NCBI GenBank assembly: GCA_029931535.1
Contig: JAQPZY010001660.1
Span: 6,022,001-6,086,000, forward strand
Length of the DNA stretch: 64,000 nucleotides
DNA from: Margaritifera margaritifera
Lineage: Eukaryota; Mollusca; Bivalvia; Unionida; Margaritiferidae
Direction of reading: 5' to 3'
The notes beneath the pieces were generated by a model. It worked only from the letters and a program-made list of their open reading frames with translations, did no database searches and was not told the DNA's origin. The position numbers were made by a program, and so were the translations under genes. Shown in pieces: positions 1 to 11,480 of this stretch (positions are counted from its first letter, which is position 1; every line of letters begins with the position of its first letter).

Positions 1-483
1 CAATGAGGTCCACTGCCGCATTGAGTAAAATGAGTAGGTGAAGGAATTCTCAGGCTGAGATATTGTTCTGTGTAAGAACTGAAGCCACCATTCAACTCAT
101 TTTCAATGTGCGTTCATGAGGGAGACACTCTGTTCAGACGCGTTTTTGAAGAATGTCATCCAGGTAGTTGGATGTCATGGATGTGAAAAGCGATCCTGAA
201 GTGAGCCATTATGCTACATAATATGTTTGAAGACCCAGGGACGGATGGATAGTCTGAAAAGGAGTGCCCTGAACTGCTAAACTGTCTCCCCGAGGGCAAA
301 CTGCAGGAACTTCCTGGAAGATTTGTTTATTGGGACACGTAGATATGCATCTTGATAGTGAAGTCTCCCTCCTAAATGGCATTTAAAATCCGCCATAGTG
401 TTTCCATTTTGAATCATGGTGCACATATGAAACAATTGAGAACACTTAGTTCTATGATTGGTCGAAGAGTGCCGTTGGCCTTT

Positions 484-590
484 GGGTTTGGTTTGGTTTG
501 GGGGTTCAACGACATTTTTCAGCACATGATGGGCTATACATGGCGGCCAGCATATTTGGTGGAGAAAGAACCTGGGGAGAACCAATGAAG
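484..590 (-). repeat. Molluscan SINE/MITE-like tail with (CCAAA)n end
   Basis: On the minus strand the order is GGTTCTCCCCAGG, TTCTTTCTCCACCA, AATATGCTGGCCGCCAT, GTGCTGAAAAATGTCGTTGAA, then repeats of CCAAA. I recognise this order from dispersed repeats in bivalve genomes (…CCACCATAATGCTGGCCGCC…GTGAAA…CGTTAAAC…). Only the tail end is visible and no target duplication was found. Confidence 0.4.
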
Positions 591-644
591 AACCACTGAC
601 CATTGGGAAGCTACTGGCAAGCTTTCTCACATACCACAATGGTC

Positions 645-956
645 AAGTCAAGACTCGAACCCATGTGGACAGAGGTCCAGGAACAGTATTGAATAAAAGC
701 CCAGTGATTTTACATTCCGAATGATCTCTACCTCCCTTTTCTGGAGAAGATTGTTGATTTCTCACTGCAGGATGTCTGCCTTGAACGGGTCTTTGGGGAT
801 GTCCATATTTGATGAGACCTTGGACAAAGGAGGATGGGCACTGAACACGATACTGTGACCCTCTGAAACCACTTGCCAAACCATTGGTCATCATGGTAAA
901 GTCTTTCCCATTTGACAGCAAAGAATACGAGTCTTTCCCCACCTGGATATCTGATG
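645..956 (-). mobile_element. DIRS-like retrotransposon reverse transcriptase remnant
   Basis: Two minus-strand frames joined by one frameshift carry hallmarks of the start of a DIRS-type reverse transcriptase: a GG-x-RL-x-FF…W-x-x-L block (YPGGERLVFFAVKWERL), then VVSEGHSIVFSAHPPLS, then EINNLLQKREVEIIRNV, then GFYSILFL. In the family this reads roughly as GGRL…W…D-x-x-VL…GY…F…PPL…EI-x-xLL-x-K-x-AVE…GFYS-x-LF. At least one in-frame stop (after DIL-Q) and the frameshift mark it as dead. A 241-residue open frame over 643-1368 is in a different frame and shows no family match; it is probably the accidental open frame of the decayed element. Confidence 0.55.
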
Positions 957-2847
957 ATAAGGGTGGCATTAGAATGTCATCATTTCTTGTTGTAAGGAGG
1001 CTCCTGTGGAGAGAAAATGGGGCGAGAATGATCCCCTTCTCACTGCTTTTTGTCCACATTTGTTCTTGAGAACTGTGGCTTTCTATGTGTATAGGATCAG
1101 TAGGACTGTTTTCTTGTCTGCCGTGTCCTAGAGGTGTCCTTTCTATCCTTCTGATTACTTCCTTGAAAATATCTCCTTGGTCTCTGAGACTGTGTTTGTG
1201 GGAGATTTGTTTCTTTGACCTCCCTGTGTTTCCTCCACCTGGCCACTGAAAAGAGAAGAGAATGGCTGCAATCTCAGCTTGGCTTTGTGCTGGTCTTTTT
1301 AAAAGACGGAAGTGTAGAGCATTGCATCTCTTTCTGCCAATTATAAATTTGTCACCGCTGTTAAGCATGTGCTGTGCAGCTGTTTAGTACTCATGCCATT
1401 CAAGAGACAGACTCCCACGCATGTCTGGTGGAAGTCGTCTTGAGAGAGAATAAACTGTTTTCTGCTTGCTGGAAGACTGCCATCAAAACTAAGTCCAACA
1501 TGAAGCCAACTGCCAAAACATTCCAGACCAACTTTTGTGTGTCATTAAAGGACTTCCAGTCCATTCGTACTGAGAAAATTATACAGTGATATGCATGCAA
1601 CATTGACTAAAATAACTGTTGCAACCCGAGTTTTCTATAGCATGAACATAACCTGCACAAACAAAATAAAGCTATTGACCATATTACCCATGTCCCAAGC
1701 CAAAGAGCCGCACTAGTGACCAATGCTGGTAAGTACAGAAGGGTGCCTATGTTTATGACAAAGATGTAGTTCGACAATAGATAGAAAGACTTTGCAAAAG
1801 AAAAGAGTAAGAAAAAGTTGGAAATATTGATGGAGTATACTTCCCTGAGAAGAGAAACTCCTCCAAATTGCTCTAATGTTGAATATCTTTCCAAAAATCT
1901 TGAAGATGGTTTGTGAGGTCTTTCATCAGGAGAGATTATGTTACTTGGCGTGAGCACAAGTAATAACTGAAGTATTCACAGGGCTTGACACTAATCCCTG
2001 TATCAAGGGGAGATCACTCCATCTGATGGCCACCATTGTGGGCAGACCGCTTTTAGCCTCCATAGCTAAAAGTTTCAGCATGGGAGGGCTGGATTTGTGA
2101 GGTAGTGGTAGTACTCCTAAGGTATTAAGATTGGGTAATGTATTTGAAGAAATATGGATTCCAGAGTGGTAACAAGCAATTGTTGACAGACACATGCTTG
2201 ACACATGAAAAGCCCATATCAACCTATAATTACTCTACAGACACTTTCAGGGACATGATCACAAGCCATAGGGAAATATCCATCACACTCTCTTGTCACC
2301 CATGGCTGCAAGTGACAGGGTTTCCTCATTTCTCACGAAACTACTTAACTAATCACTGCAAGTAAGATTTTCTCAGAGGGTTGAAACAACATGATCATTC
2401 GTGCGCAATGATTGATCCAATCAGATTTTCTCTTCTAAACACAGACAGTCATCAATCGATATGAGGTCACTTCCACTGCTGTACAAGGGCTTTTTTTATT
2501 TGCTTGCTGATGACATATTTCTGCTTATGAATATTCATGACAAACGATGAAATCCCATTGCAGGCAGCCATTGGTTAGAAAAGAGCATAGTAAATTTCTA
2601 CCAGTGACTTGCAATGATGTATCTGGGATTTAAAGTTTCATTTTTTATTTTTGTTGTATGCTTACATGTATTTATAAGTTATATGCACAGGTATAATACT
2701 CTTGTTAAATCTTGAAGGAATCTACCGTTTTGACTATTACTGACTGCAAATTGAGGAAGAATGTATGTGTATGTATTATGGGTTTAACAGTACATCAGCA
2801 CAATAAAGGTTACATTTCATTAAAACACTGACGCCGATACAACATAC

Positions 2848-2938
2848 CATGAGTTCTTTATATTTCTTTTCCTCCTCTTTGACCCGTTCGTCAGACTTAA
2901 CCTCTATGTCTTTCAACTGTTCTTCTAGTGTATGGACC
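2848..2938 (-). CDS. RAB11FIP3/4: Rab11-FIP exon, coiled coil RVHTLEEQLKD
   Basis: The exon is 91 nt: one base completing Arg, then 30 codons, ending in phase 0 before donor GTATGT. The acceptor is TTTGTTTGCAG. It encodes VHTLEEQLKDIEVKSDERVK and then EEEKKYKELM. With the preceding Arg, RVHTLEEQLKD matches RVHELEEMVKD, and the Glu/Lys-rich tail matches the ALEEEARRHREAY stretch of human FIP4 as remembered. Heptad hydrophobics (V, L, L, I/V, V) support a coiled coil. The following exon (vertebrate KLEREK…) was not found in 1-2847, so the rest of the coiled coil and the Rab11-binding domain continue beyond the window. Confidence 0.92.
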
Positions 2939-4943
2939 CTGCAAACAAATACACTGCTTTAAGAAATACTTTTAGCTTAATGTATGTGATCTTGATATTG
3001 TCTGTTGGGCTTTTCCGCCAATGAAAGGACAGCACCTCAGAAATACTACAGTAGCTACCAATGCTTATACATGTACCTTTTATACAAAGTGACATCATGT
3101 TTATGTCACACACCATCATATAGCATTAATTATGGTGACTTGTCAATTCAGATCACTTATTCTTGGCCAAAACATTCCTAAATTTCTATTTCAGGCATGA
3201 AATTGCTGTTACTAAAAATCTTTCTTTTACTGAACTTGTGCATAATGGTACCATAATGCATAAAACATAAGTCACTGTGACCTGGTTTTGCCCATGGTGA
3301 TTACTACCACTTAAAATGAATATACCCATCAAACTTAATGACTGCCCATTCAAAGCATCAGAGAAATTGCACTAAATGCAAAAAACATGACACTGATACC
3401 TATACTGGATCAACACATTGCCAACACCACTGTCAGAAAAGTAATACCTGTATCTTGTTTATGCTTTGCAGGCAAATCAAAATATGATTCTTCTCAAAAT
3501 GTATGAATAGTTCAACTAACGAAAACTGCTTTAGTAAATGGTTGCTCTTGAAATCAAAACAGCTTGTCTTAATATACATGTACCAGTCAGCATGAAATTT
3601 ATTATAACATTTTCCATCTTTGCCATCCTCTGCTTTGCAGTTTTCTTTTGACAAATACATTAAAACATATCCTAACAGTCACTTTTATATTGTGGCCATT
3701 CCCATTTCTCCATTTAAAATTTTCTCTATAAAAGTCATATAATAAATGGTCACTTGCTTTCCATGGTCAATGGACAGGCATTTCTTAACCAAACAGTGGT
3801 TTTAACTGCTTAAAGCAATCACTCAAGCATATCAACCATGCAAATGAAGCATTTGTTTTCCAAAGAAAGGCATTGTTAAGGTAAAGATATATGCATATAT
3901 ACACCATACAGAAGTCGATCTCTCCGAGTAACTTTAAATTGGCAAATCTCTCCACTGTTATTTTAAAAATGTGAATAAAGCCACAATATTGCTTAGGATT
4001 TCACTGTTGGGGTAAACACCCGAGGCAAGTCATCATTCTTATAGCCCTTCCCCCTTTCTTGGTGGATATGTGGTATGCAATGATGTTACTAAATGTCCTG
4101 AATGTACTCAATCAGAAAAATTAATGAAGAACTCATTTTACCCCAAATTTGCAGTACTTTCTAAAATGTTACCTATTCAACAATTTATATCAGTTTTCTC
4201 TATAACAATAGTTTGTGGATCAAGATCATGGTAAGGTCTTCCTACATATTATTTATCATGTTGAAAATCAACTTTAGTTTTCAAACACTACTTATTTCTG
4301 GCAGGTAAGTGGATTGTAATTATATTATAATTATTGTCATGTCAAAATTTTTATAAAAAAAATTTAAGTATTATAATAGTATGGAAAAGTCTGCATAAAT
4401 CCATATGCACAAAATGTATTGTGATCCAAGAAAAACAAACAGATAGACACAATCTACATACCAGATCTTCATTAAATATCCATCCATGTTTGAGATGAAA
4501 ATGTTAACAGGATTTAATCATCAGATTACGGTTTTTTTCAATCCAAGGATAAATAATGGACCAAATCTACAGTCATTATTTCATGCAAGACATTCTATTG
4601 ATTCTAAATTTTCAAGGTATGACATGCCAAATTCTGCAAGAACACAGAACTGAGAACTAAAGTTTGTGCACATCTGATACTAAATACATGACGGGAACAG
4701 TGTTTCAACTTGAAATGCACAAAGGTGACCAGTCATTCCATGGGTTTACACTTTCTATATTTGACCTAGGTCTGTTACTTCTGAGACAGCTGACTCCAGA
4801 TGCAATATACAAGCAGCTAACCTAGCCACCTCCTTAAACAGACATAGGGAAAGAATGAAGAAGTGTATGAAAGAAACCCTTTTCCACCAGAATTTATGAA
4901 TGATAAATTTATATGAAGTCCTTGAATAAGAAAAACTACCTGA

Positions 4944-4945
<2 letters not shown>

Positions 4946-4981
<36 letters not shown>

Positions 4982-4982
4982 T
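4946..4982. repeat. (AAT)n microsatellite
   Basis: About a dozen AAT/AATA trinucleotides in a row, possibly the tail of an old LINE. It produces an isoleucine run in one minus-strand open frame that is not a gene. Confidence 0.9.
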
Positions 4983-5879
4983 ATTTAATAATAGTTTATT
5001 TAGTGCATGGTATTTGTTTAAAAACCAAGTTTGAAAGATGAACCTGCATTCAAAGGCCACCTGTGTACATAAGCCGGTTAGACCTCTTCCCACTTGTGGC
5101 TGCTACTGACAGGTTTTGACTCGATTTTGTTATATCACTTTCCATAAAAAACAAGTCTACTTATTAGTACATAGATTTAGAATTTCACATGATTGACAAC
5201 AACTGTTGTATCTTACTTACTTGTGACTATGAATTCTATATCTGAAAATGAATGCACAAATAAATATGTTCTAATCCCAGAGACTGATTAAATGAAGATT
5301 TTTGTAATGATTTTTTTCTTTTTGTGAATGCTGACTACAAATATCTTCAGCCAGCAATTAGCAACTAGTGTAAAATCAACAAAAGCAAAAATATCAAAAG
5401 CAAAAAGCTAAATAACAGAACCACTTAGCAGAGTACAAATATATTGGTATTACAACTTGTTCCACATAAGACACACCATGCTTCTGCTTGTAAAATAATA
5501 GTAATGCAAAGAAGTTATTATGAGATGTAAACAAATTTCTAAATCTAACAAACAAAGGATGAGGAAAAATTCAAATTCTGGAAACATATAGTGTCACCTG
5601 CAGCCACTGGTTTCCCCTGCCTGTGATCTGACCTTTTATATTTTATCCTATGAATCACTTCAAGTGCTTTTAGTCCTTTGTTAACCCATATGCAATGTCT
5701 GAGGACAACTTACACGGGAATTGGAGATATACCCTTCCAATATGAATTAATGTAATAATACCAAATTAGAAATGTATTTATAAAACACACACCCTTTGTG
5801 TAAGACCCTGCAAAACATGACCATGTTGAGATGAACAGATGTATAGATAGAAAACAAGGGTAAAACATGAATTCCACAA

Positions 5880-6260
5880 AATGCCATATTTCACCTGCTC
5901 TGCCATGTTATAATCCATAACTCTGCAAAGTCACATGAACAAGAAAAGTAGATCCCGGTTATCTACTTTTGCCTGTAATGAGATGTATCCCTCGAATGCA
6001 TCCATCAAGTCTCATGACTGTTGAAAGTCATGCATCAGTGTTAGATAAACTAAGCTAAACACAAAAACTTTTACTGTAAACAACTGTGTGAAAAGTAGGT
6101 CACTATGACCTCCTTTTGCCAGTGATAAGCAGTACCAGCCTCAATATATATACCCATCAGATTTCACAAATACATACTGTAGTGTTAGAAAAACTGAGCT
6201 AAATGCAAAAACTAAACATTTATGTCTACACCAACAACAATGACAACTGTGACAATGCTT
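5880..6260. repeat. Dispersed repeat with a perfect ERE palindrome
   Basis: Two degenerate units (about 5890-6060 and 6065-6230) share with 3240-3420, 26110-26400 and the array 40600-41820 the order 'AGTAGGTCA…TGACCT…TTTTG', 'GTACT/GTACC', 'CATCA', 'TTTCA', 'AACTGAGCTAAATGCAAAAACT'. Bases 6097-6111 read AGGTCACTATGACCT, a perfect AGGTCA-n3-TGACCT palindrome. Confidence 0.65.
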
Positions 6261-7201
6261 CATTGTCAAGACAATTACTTACATATGCATCTACCACATT
6301 TGTGCTGGGTATTTAAAAAGGTGTCGCATAGAGGTAAATAAGTTATGTAAGCCACACACTAGGCTAGCTGCATATTATGAAACAATAATGTTAGAAACAA
6401 ACTTATTCACAATTTTGTTTGTTTTAAAGTAAATTAGCAATGATAAAAAATTATTTACATATTAGGTTTGCTTGCAAGTTGATTAACTAAAAATGCACGT
6501 TTCAAGATTCATTGCAAAGAATCAGTAAAAGGCTTTTGGAAAACGATAACAAAGAGACATGCTAAGGCAAACAGGCATGAACAGTAAACAGACAGCAAAA
6601 ACAAAGGATTACATAACTAATTAATTGAGAAATTAGCATGTGCAGATTTTAAATGATATTCAATAGAAGAACATACAAGCCTTACATGTCTAGATTGTTC
6701 CAAGATTTATAATTAGATTTATGACCTTTTTCTCCTCTTATTTCTATGTATGTGTGTCACATTTTGCAGCGAGATAATGCATTTTGGGATAAATCTATCC
6801 CACATAGGTTCACTCTGTGACACTAGATTAAATTATCATGCCCGAGACATCAGTAAGTCCGGCAGTTTCAATACTGAACTTTTACCATAAGTTCTTCATT
6901 GTAAACTTAACTTTTTAATTCTAATTAAGTAACATTTTTTTTAAAATGTCTGATTTGCAAGGCTTTATCAGTAGATGAGTATACTTTGCCTTTATATCAG
7001 TGATAATGATTTGTAAATTTTGTATACAGTAGCGCATCTCAAGGGAGATTACTTGTCTTCAACCGAGTTACTCTCCATAAATAAAGACATTATTAGAAGT
7101 AGTAATAATGATTATCTGCCATCTTGTTTTTTTTTTTACTCTTTCCATGCAGAAATGTGGAAAACAATCAATTATCATGCACATTGGTATGAATAGTGAA
7201 T

Positions 7202-7315
7202 AGGGGAAATCCCACACTTGGGGTCAGAATTTGTGGATTGGGGAAATCCAACACTTGGGGTCAGAATTTGCAGATAGGGGAAATCCCACACTTGGAGTCA
7301 GAATTTGTGGGCATG
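7202..7315. repeat. 37-bp triplicated tandem repeat
   Basis: Three units of the form GGGGAAATCCCACACTTGG + GGTCAGAATTTGTGGAT lie head to tail with a few substitutions. They sit in the intron about 370 bp downstream (minus sense) of the microexon. Confidence 0.85.
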
Positions 7316-7688
7316 AACTCAGCAAATCTCCCATTCCTGCCACCGAAATCTGACCCTCATGTGGAATTACCCATTTCCAAAGCTGTGCAAATAATGGAAT
7401 GTAATAATTATGAATGGAATGGATTCTATTAATTATCAATGGTACACTTCTTGCATGGTATAAATTTGAGATCAAACCCTAGTTAGAAGTTATTGTTTGC
7501 AAAAATGAACAAATAATGATACGACTTTCAAGTTCAGGATCCTAAGTTCTGGCTTAGTCATCAAAAGTAACTTGGAACAAGTAAACATACATGGCTGCAA
7601 CTGAAATAAGCAGTTAAAAAGGTGGACTGTAGATGAGAGCAACTATAATTAGTACATTTTCACCACAAAAACTTGGTACTTTACTCAC

Positions 7689-7700
7689 CTGTCTACAACA
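7689..7700 (-). CDS. RAB11FIP3/4: 12-nt microexon of the Rab11-FIP gene (probably alternative)
   Basis: On the minus strand, a long pyrimidine tract (CCCTTCTTTCTTCTC) ends in TTAATCCTAG, followed by TGTTGTAGACAG and then a perfect donor, GTGAGTAAAG. Twelve nucleotides keep the frame. Inclusion turns …VLIK-R-VHTLEEQ… into …VLIK-SVVDR-VHTLEEQ…; skipping gives the spacing of vertebrate FIP4 (QLVHRVHELEE). Both flanking junctions are phase-compatible with and without it. No other reading explains such a strong acceptor and donor 12 nt apart in the right intron and strand. Whether it is used, and in which tissue, cannot be seen here. Confidence 0.75.
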
Positions 7701-10003
7701 CTAGGATTAAGAGAAGAAAGAAGGGATGAATATTTATACAATCTGAGTCTGATTCAACTTTGAATTAACAAAAACATTCTGAAAGTTTTTCAGAATTTGA
7801 TTTGAACTGTTTAACATGATTATTGTTAATTACTATACTGCTGCTAAAACTATCTGATTGTTAGAAACTGGTATTCACTAATATTGAAGGACATATGATA
7901 ATAAACCTTTTATTTGAAAGGGATTTAAAAAAAAAGATCTAATCAATCAACATAACTCTTTGCAGATATTGCATTCAGTACTGAAAAGTTGTCTCCCTTT
8001 TTTATTTGAGTTGCTGCATGTCTAAGATATGGCAAGTGTTTCTCATTTATTTTGACCACTGCAGGCAATAAAATTTTTTTGGTCAATTGTAATTCTATTT
8101 CAAGAAAGCTAAAACTGGAGATGCACTTATAAATGAAATGTGCAACTTTAACCATTTGATATTTATTCAGTAAAAGATCTCTGCATGATCTGTGTTTATG
8201 ATGATCAGGATATCAAACTCTTTTGATAGTGCCATATACACCCCATAATGTTAATTTTCAGGTCTTTCGTGAAAATCGATGTCTTTATTCAGAACAAACA
8301 CAGCACCTACATTGTCCAACTCAAACAACTTAGTTACTTGTTAACCCTTAATGTGCTATATAGTTTGAATGTTGCACCTTGGGCACAGGATCATCAGTTT
8401 CCTGCAATTTTTTGTTCAATGTCCCCCAAATCTTAACCCCTGCACTTTTTCATCAGGAAAAAACAGAAAAATATGCCTAGAACTTTTCTTTAGCAGCTGT
8501 CCATCCATGTCATCATTGGCACTAGCAATGGTCAATGTTACTGAAGGTGATAAAAACTGTAACATGGCAATTAATATCCATTTTTAAACAATATATCTGG
8601 CAATGAAAACATTCAAAGTCTCTGGTAGTCAGATGAGTTGCAATGTAAAGTCTTTGATGGCCACTAGTATTTTCAAGGTTAAAGTGACACCTATAGCAAC
8701 ACAAATTTAATTTATTTTGAGGCTGCATTAATGACATAAGAGATTAAATTTATGCAAATACACAATTTGTCATTAAATCAATGATTTATTAATTTGAAAA
8801 GAAAAGTAATTCAGAAAAATGGGTATTTATTATAATAAATGCTGGTAGATCACTAAAGATAAATGAAAGCAAGATTCAGAACAGAAAATTCTAGGTTAAC
8901 CAGATATTCAAATATGTTAATCTTTTCATGAGCTACTTGAGCACATAATAAAACATTTATTACAATAATGTATGCGTCCAAGGAAAATGTGATAGTACAC
9001 TGCAGACGACAAAGTTAAGGTGGCAAAACTGTCACAGCAAATAAGATATATCTCTTTTTGTTAGCACCACTAGTGCATTAAGCACTACTATTTTCCTTTG
9101 TCCCTTTAAAATGTTGTTATTGTTGTTGCTGAAGTATGATGTTAATATCACATTCAGCTGCCCAGTAAAAATCAACATCCTATTTATGCATCAAATCCAT
9201 GGCCATAACCAATGCAAGAAAATGGTTCAAATTGTCAAGTGTGAAGGCTTAAATTTTCTCATGCGGCTGTTGTCAATCAAGTCCACCCATTTACCTCTGA
9301 TCTGCATAAAGATTTGTTTAATCTATGATCAAATGCAAGAAATCAAAGAATATCCTTAAATAGTCTATAGGCTTGGTATTCTCCATTTCTATATTTAATT
9401 TTAGAAATACCGCTGAATAGGGGCTTTGACTGGCATGCCATCAGTTTTTGTCCAGCCAGCATGTGCATTGGACTCGTATTTCACATCCTTTTCAGGCTCA
9501 AAATCACTCATTGGTATTGCCAGTAACATTTTCCCAGCTCCAATAATCTCATCTACTTCAAAACTTTTGAAATCACGGTCATCATCATTATCGCCAGGCA
9601 GTATATGCTGAATGAAATCATCATCTAATATTTTTAATTTTAAGTGTAGCAATTTGCAAAGCGGTATAACAAATAAATACGAATTTTTCTATAGTCTATG
9701 CATTAAATACAAATTGTGTGGAACAATCAATGGCTGCTTGTATTAACACCCAACATTTCTGGTAAATTACATTGCAGCAATGTGCGAATGTGTCATCATA
9801 ATTGGGTTCAGGAAATTAAAGTCTTTTAAAGTTTAGATCCTACTGGCAATTTTGTCTTTTCGATTTAATATTGCAGTAACCATATTTTAAGAATTACACA
9901 TAAGCCTCTATCTAATGTGCTGCTAAGTCATTAGTAATAGAACAGTACACAGCATGAATCGGACAAAAATCTCTGATCAACAAAATCTCCACAATTCAAT
10001 TAC
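7701..10003. other. Intron 7701-10003: AT-rich, one orphan open frame
   Basis: This intron lies between the first coiled-coil exon and the microexon. Apart from the open frame at 9403-9652 nothing was recognised. The microexon's pyrimidine-rich acceptor occupies its downstream end. Confidence 0.5.
9403..9652 (-). pseudogene. Orphan open frame ending …PVKAPIQRYF, possible captured or retrocopied exon
   Basis: From about 9635 to a stop near 9405 the minus strand reads LDDDFIQHILPGDNDDD, then RDFKSFEVDEIIGAG, then KMLLAIPMSDFEPEKDVKYE, then SNAHAGWTKTDGMPVKAPI and QRYF. Codon use and the hydrophilic, non-repetitive composition look like real protein rather than chance translation of AT-rich DNA. 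It lies in the Rab11-FIP intron on the same strand, but the nearest acceptor (AAAAATATTAG at about 9631) does not match the phase left by the exon at 10004. Flanking 8-bp direct repeats TAGTCTAT (9361-9368 and 9692-9699) suggest an insertion. I do not recognise the family; it could also be a C-terminal exon used by another gene. Confidence 0.35.
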
Positions 10004-10107
10004 CTTTTAATTAAGACACCATTCTCACCCTTCAACAAAAGTTTTGAGTTTCCATCTGTCTGTTTCTGTTCATTTAGCTCTAAAACATGTCGCTCTAGGA
10101 ATTTAAC
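10004..10107 (-). CDS. RAB11FIP3/4: Rab11-FIP exon, first coiled-coil heptads
   Basis: The exon is 104 nt: phase 0 start, 34 codons, two bases left. The acceptor is GTGTTTTCAG and the donor AAAAG|GTAATT. It encodes VKFLERHVLELNEQKQTDGN and then SKLLLKGENGVLIK. V-x-FLE-x-x-V-x-EL matches VSFLEKKVTEL, and the GEN near the end matches the QEN of human FIP4, so spacing is conserved over the whole exon. The leftover AG gives Arg if joined to the exon at 2938, or Ser if joined to the microexon at 7700. A 54-bp minisatellite starts 146 bp upstream of the acceptor (10253). Confidence 0.92.
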
Positions 10108-10252
10108 CTGAAAACACACAAACAAAATAAAATACAAATTCCAAGTCTTGATTTCATTACATATACATAGTGCATCTGCCCTAATGTTAATTCCAGTTTT
10201 TTTGAACTGACCTAGTAATTAGAGCATGAGCATCTAGCTGAACCATTGGCTT

Positions 10253-10715
10253 GACACTCCTGTGACGACATTGCAGTGTTACATCATACTGTGTGTTACT
10301 GTTGGTAACACTCCTGTGACGACATTGCAGTGTTACATCATACTGTGTGTTACTGTTGGTGACACTCCTGTGACGACATTGCAGTGTTACATCATACTGT
10401 GTGTTAATGTTGGTGACACTCCTGTGATGACATTGCAGTGTTACATCATACTGTGTGTTACTGTTGGTGAGATTGCAGTGCTACATCATACTGTGTGTTA
10501 CTGTTCGTGACACTCCTGTGATGACATTGCAGTGTTATATTCATACTGTGTTACTGCTGGTGACACTCCAGTGATGACATTGCAGTGTTACATCATACTG
10601 TGTGTTACTGTTGGTGACACTCCAGTGATGACATTGCAGTGTTACATCATACTGTGTGTTACTGTTACTGTTGGTGACATTGCAGTGTTACATCATACTG
10701 TGTGTTACTATTAGT
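10253..10715. repeat. 54-bp minisatellite (about 8 copies) near an exon acceptor
   Basis: The unit GACACTCCTGTGACGACATT + GCAGTGTTACATCATACTGT + GTGTTACTGTTGGT repeats at 10253, 10307, 10361 and 10415. After that come truncated and full copies. Substitutions cluster at TGACGACATT/TGATGACATT and CTCCTG/CTCCAG. Because 54 is a multiple of three it creates long meaningless open frames. It lies in the intron 146 bp upstream of the acceptor at 10107. Confidence 0.95.
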
Positions 10716-10916
10716 GACATGTGCATCTTCTACAAGAGGTATTTACTGTTCAAGATAAACAGCTCTTTTTTAAACATTTTTCTCTACATTCCGGTATTGT
10801 AAAGGGATACAGAACAGGTTTATGGCAGATCCAGATACAGACCCTGACTGAATGGGGATGGGATGGGATGGAGGGAAACCGACCCCTTCCCATCACACAT
10901 GCATGCACGTGTGCAC

Positions 10917-10924
10917 ACACACAT

Positions 10925-10978
<54 letters not shown>
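10917..10978. repeat. (CA)n microsatellite
   Basis: About 28 CA repeats preceded by imperfect ACACATGCACA units. Confidence 0.97.
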
Positions 10979-10979
<1 letters not shown>

Positions 10980-11219
10980 TATATCCACACAAGTGTGGGT
11001 TTAATCACAATGTATTGTTTTGCATCATTTTGGTTATTACAGCCAGGTTTTCCAGGAAAAAAATATTTTAAAAATGAAAATTACATTTTCTGGCAATAAT
11101 TTGCAAAATACTTGAACATTTCACTGTTAAAGCAATCTGAGAGGTGGTATTACCTTGTCCTGATACATGTAATAACAAAAGTATCCTGAAAGACGCATTA
11201 TATGCTCATCTATGTAAAA

Positions 11220-11480
11220 TAGTCTTCAATGTAGATAACTTTAATTTTTGTGCAGAAACCATTTTTCATGTTTCAGCCAGTGATCATAACCTTTGATCTC
11301 TTTACCCCAAAACCCAATAACCATTTTTCTTCTTTCAAAGACCTCTGACTGCAATTTAGAATTTTGCTTCATTTTAATATGAACTCTTTGAGTAATCAAG
11401 TACCCTGGCATATATTTATAACAAGAGTCGTTAGAAGGGACTGAAGCTCTATTGGGCGAAAAGAATTTCCAGGAAATGAA
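11220..11480. repeat. Single TGACCTTGA-family unit followed by an isolated composite-element head
   Basis: 11220-11340 matches one unit of the arrays at 28.2-29.3 and 42.2-42.8 kb (…TGCAGAAACCATTTTTC…CAGTGAT…ACCTTTGA…ACCCCAAAA…). At 11423-11470, ACAAGAGTCGTTAGAAGGGACTGAAGCTC followed by AAAAGAATTTCC matches the head of the composite elements at 16.19, 42.87 and 58.88 kb, with a decayed palindrome. Confidence 0.55.

Larger units (their letters stand above)
1..2847. other. Intron after the exon at 2848-2938; mostly decayed repeat DNA
   Basis: No Rab11-FIP exon was found here. The segment is less AT-rich than its neighbours. It holds the DIRS-like remnant (645-956), whose flanks on both sides (about 1-640 and 960-2130) look like further decayed coding DNA of the same element but could not be read in frame, and a SINE/MITE-like tail (484-590). 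From about 2130 to 2847 only AT-rich sequence is visible, with a short run at 2765-2805 resembling the 3' end of the LINE at 23.6 kb. Confidence 0.5.
2939..7688. other. Intron 2939-7688: AT-rich, with single copies of dispersed repeats
   Basis: This intron lies between the microexon and the exon at 2848-2938. Visible contents: one copy each at 3240-3420 and 5880-6260 of the repeat that forms the array at 40.6-41.8 kb (the second has a perfect oestrogen-response-element palindrome), an (AAT)n tract at 4946-4982 and a 37-bp triplicate at 7202-7315. The remainder shows no gene or clear element. Confidence 0.5.

Noticed and set aside
643..1368. 241-residue minus-strand open frame as a gene
   Set aside because: The protein resembles nothing I know; other frames of the same DNA carry DIRS-like reverse transcriptase blocks, so this is most likely the accidental open frame of a decayed element.
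10262..10714. Plus-strand open frames with TLQCYIILCVTVGDTPV repeats
   Set aside because: Translation of the 54-bp minisatellite; no coding context.
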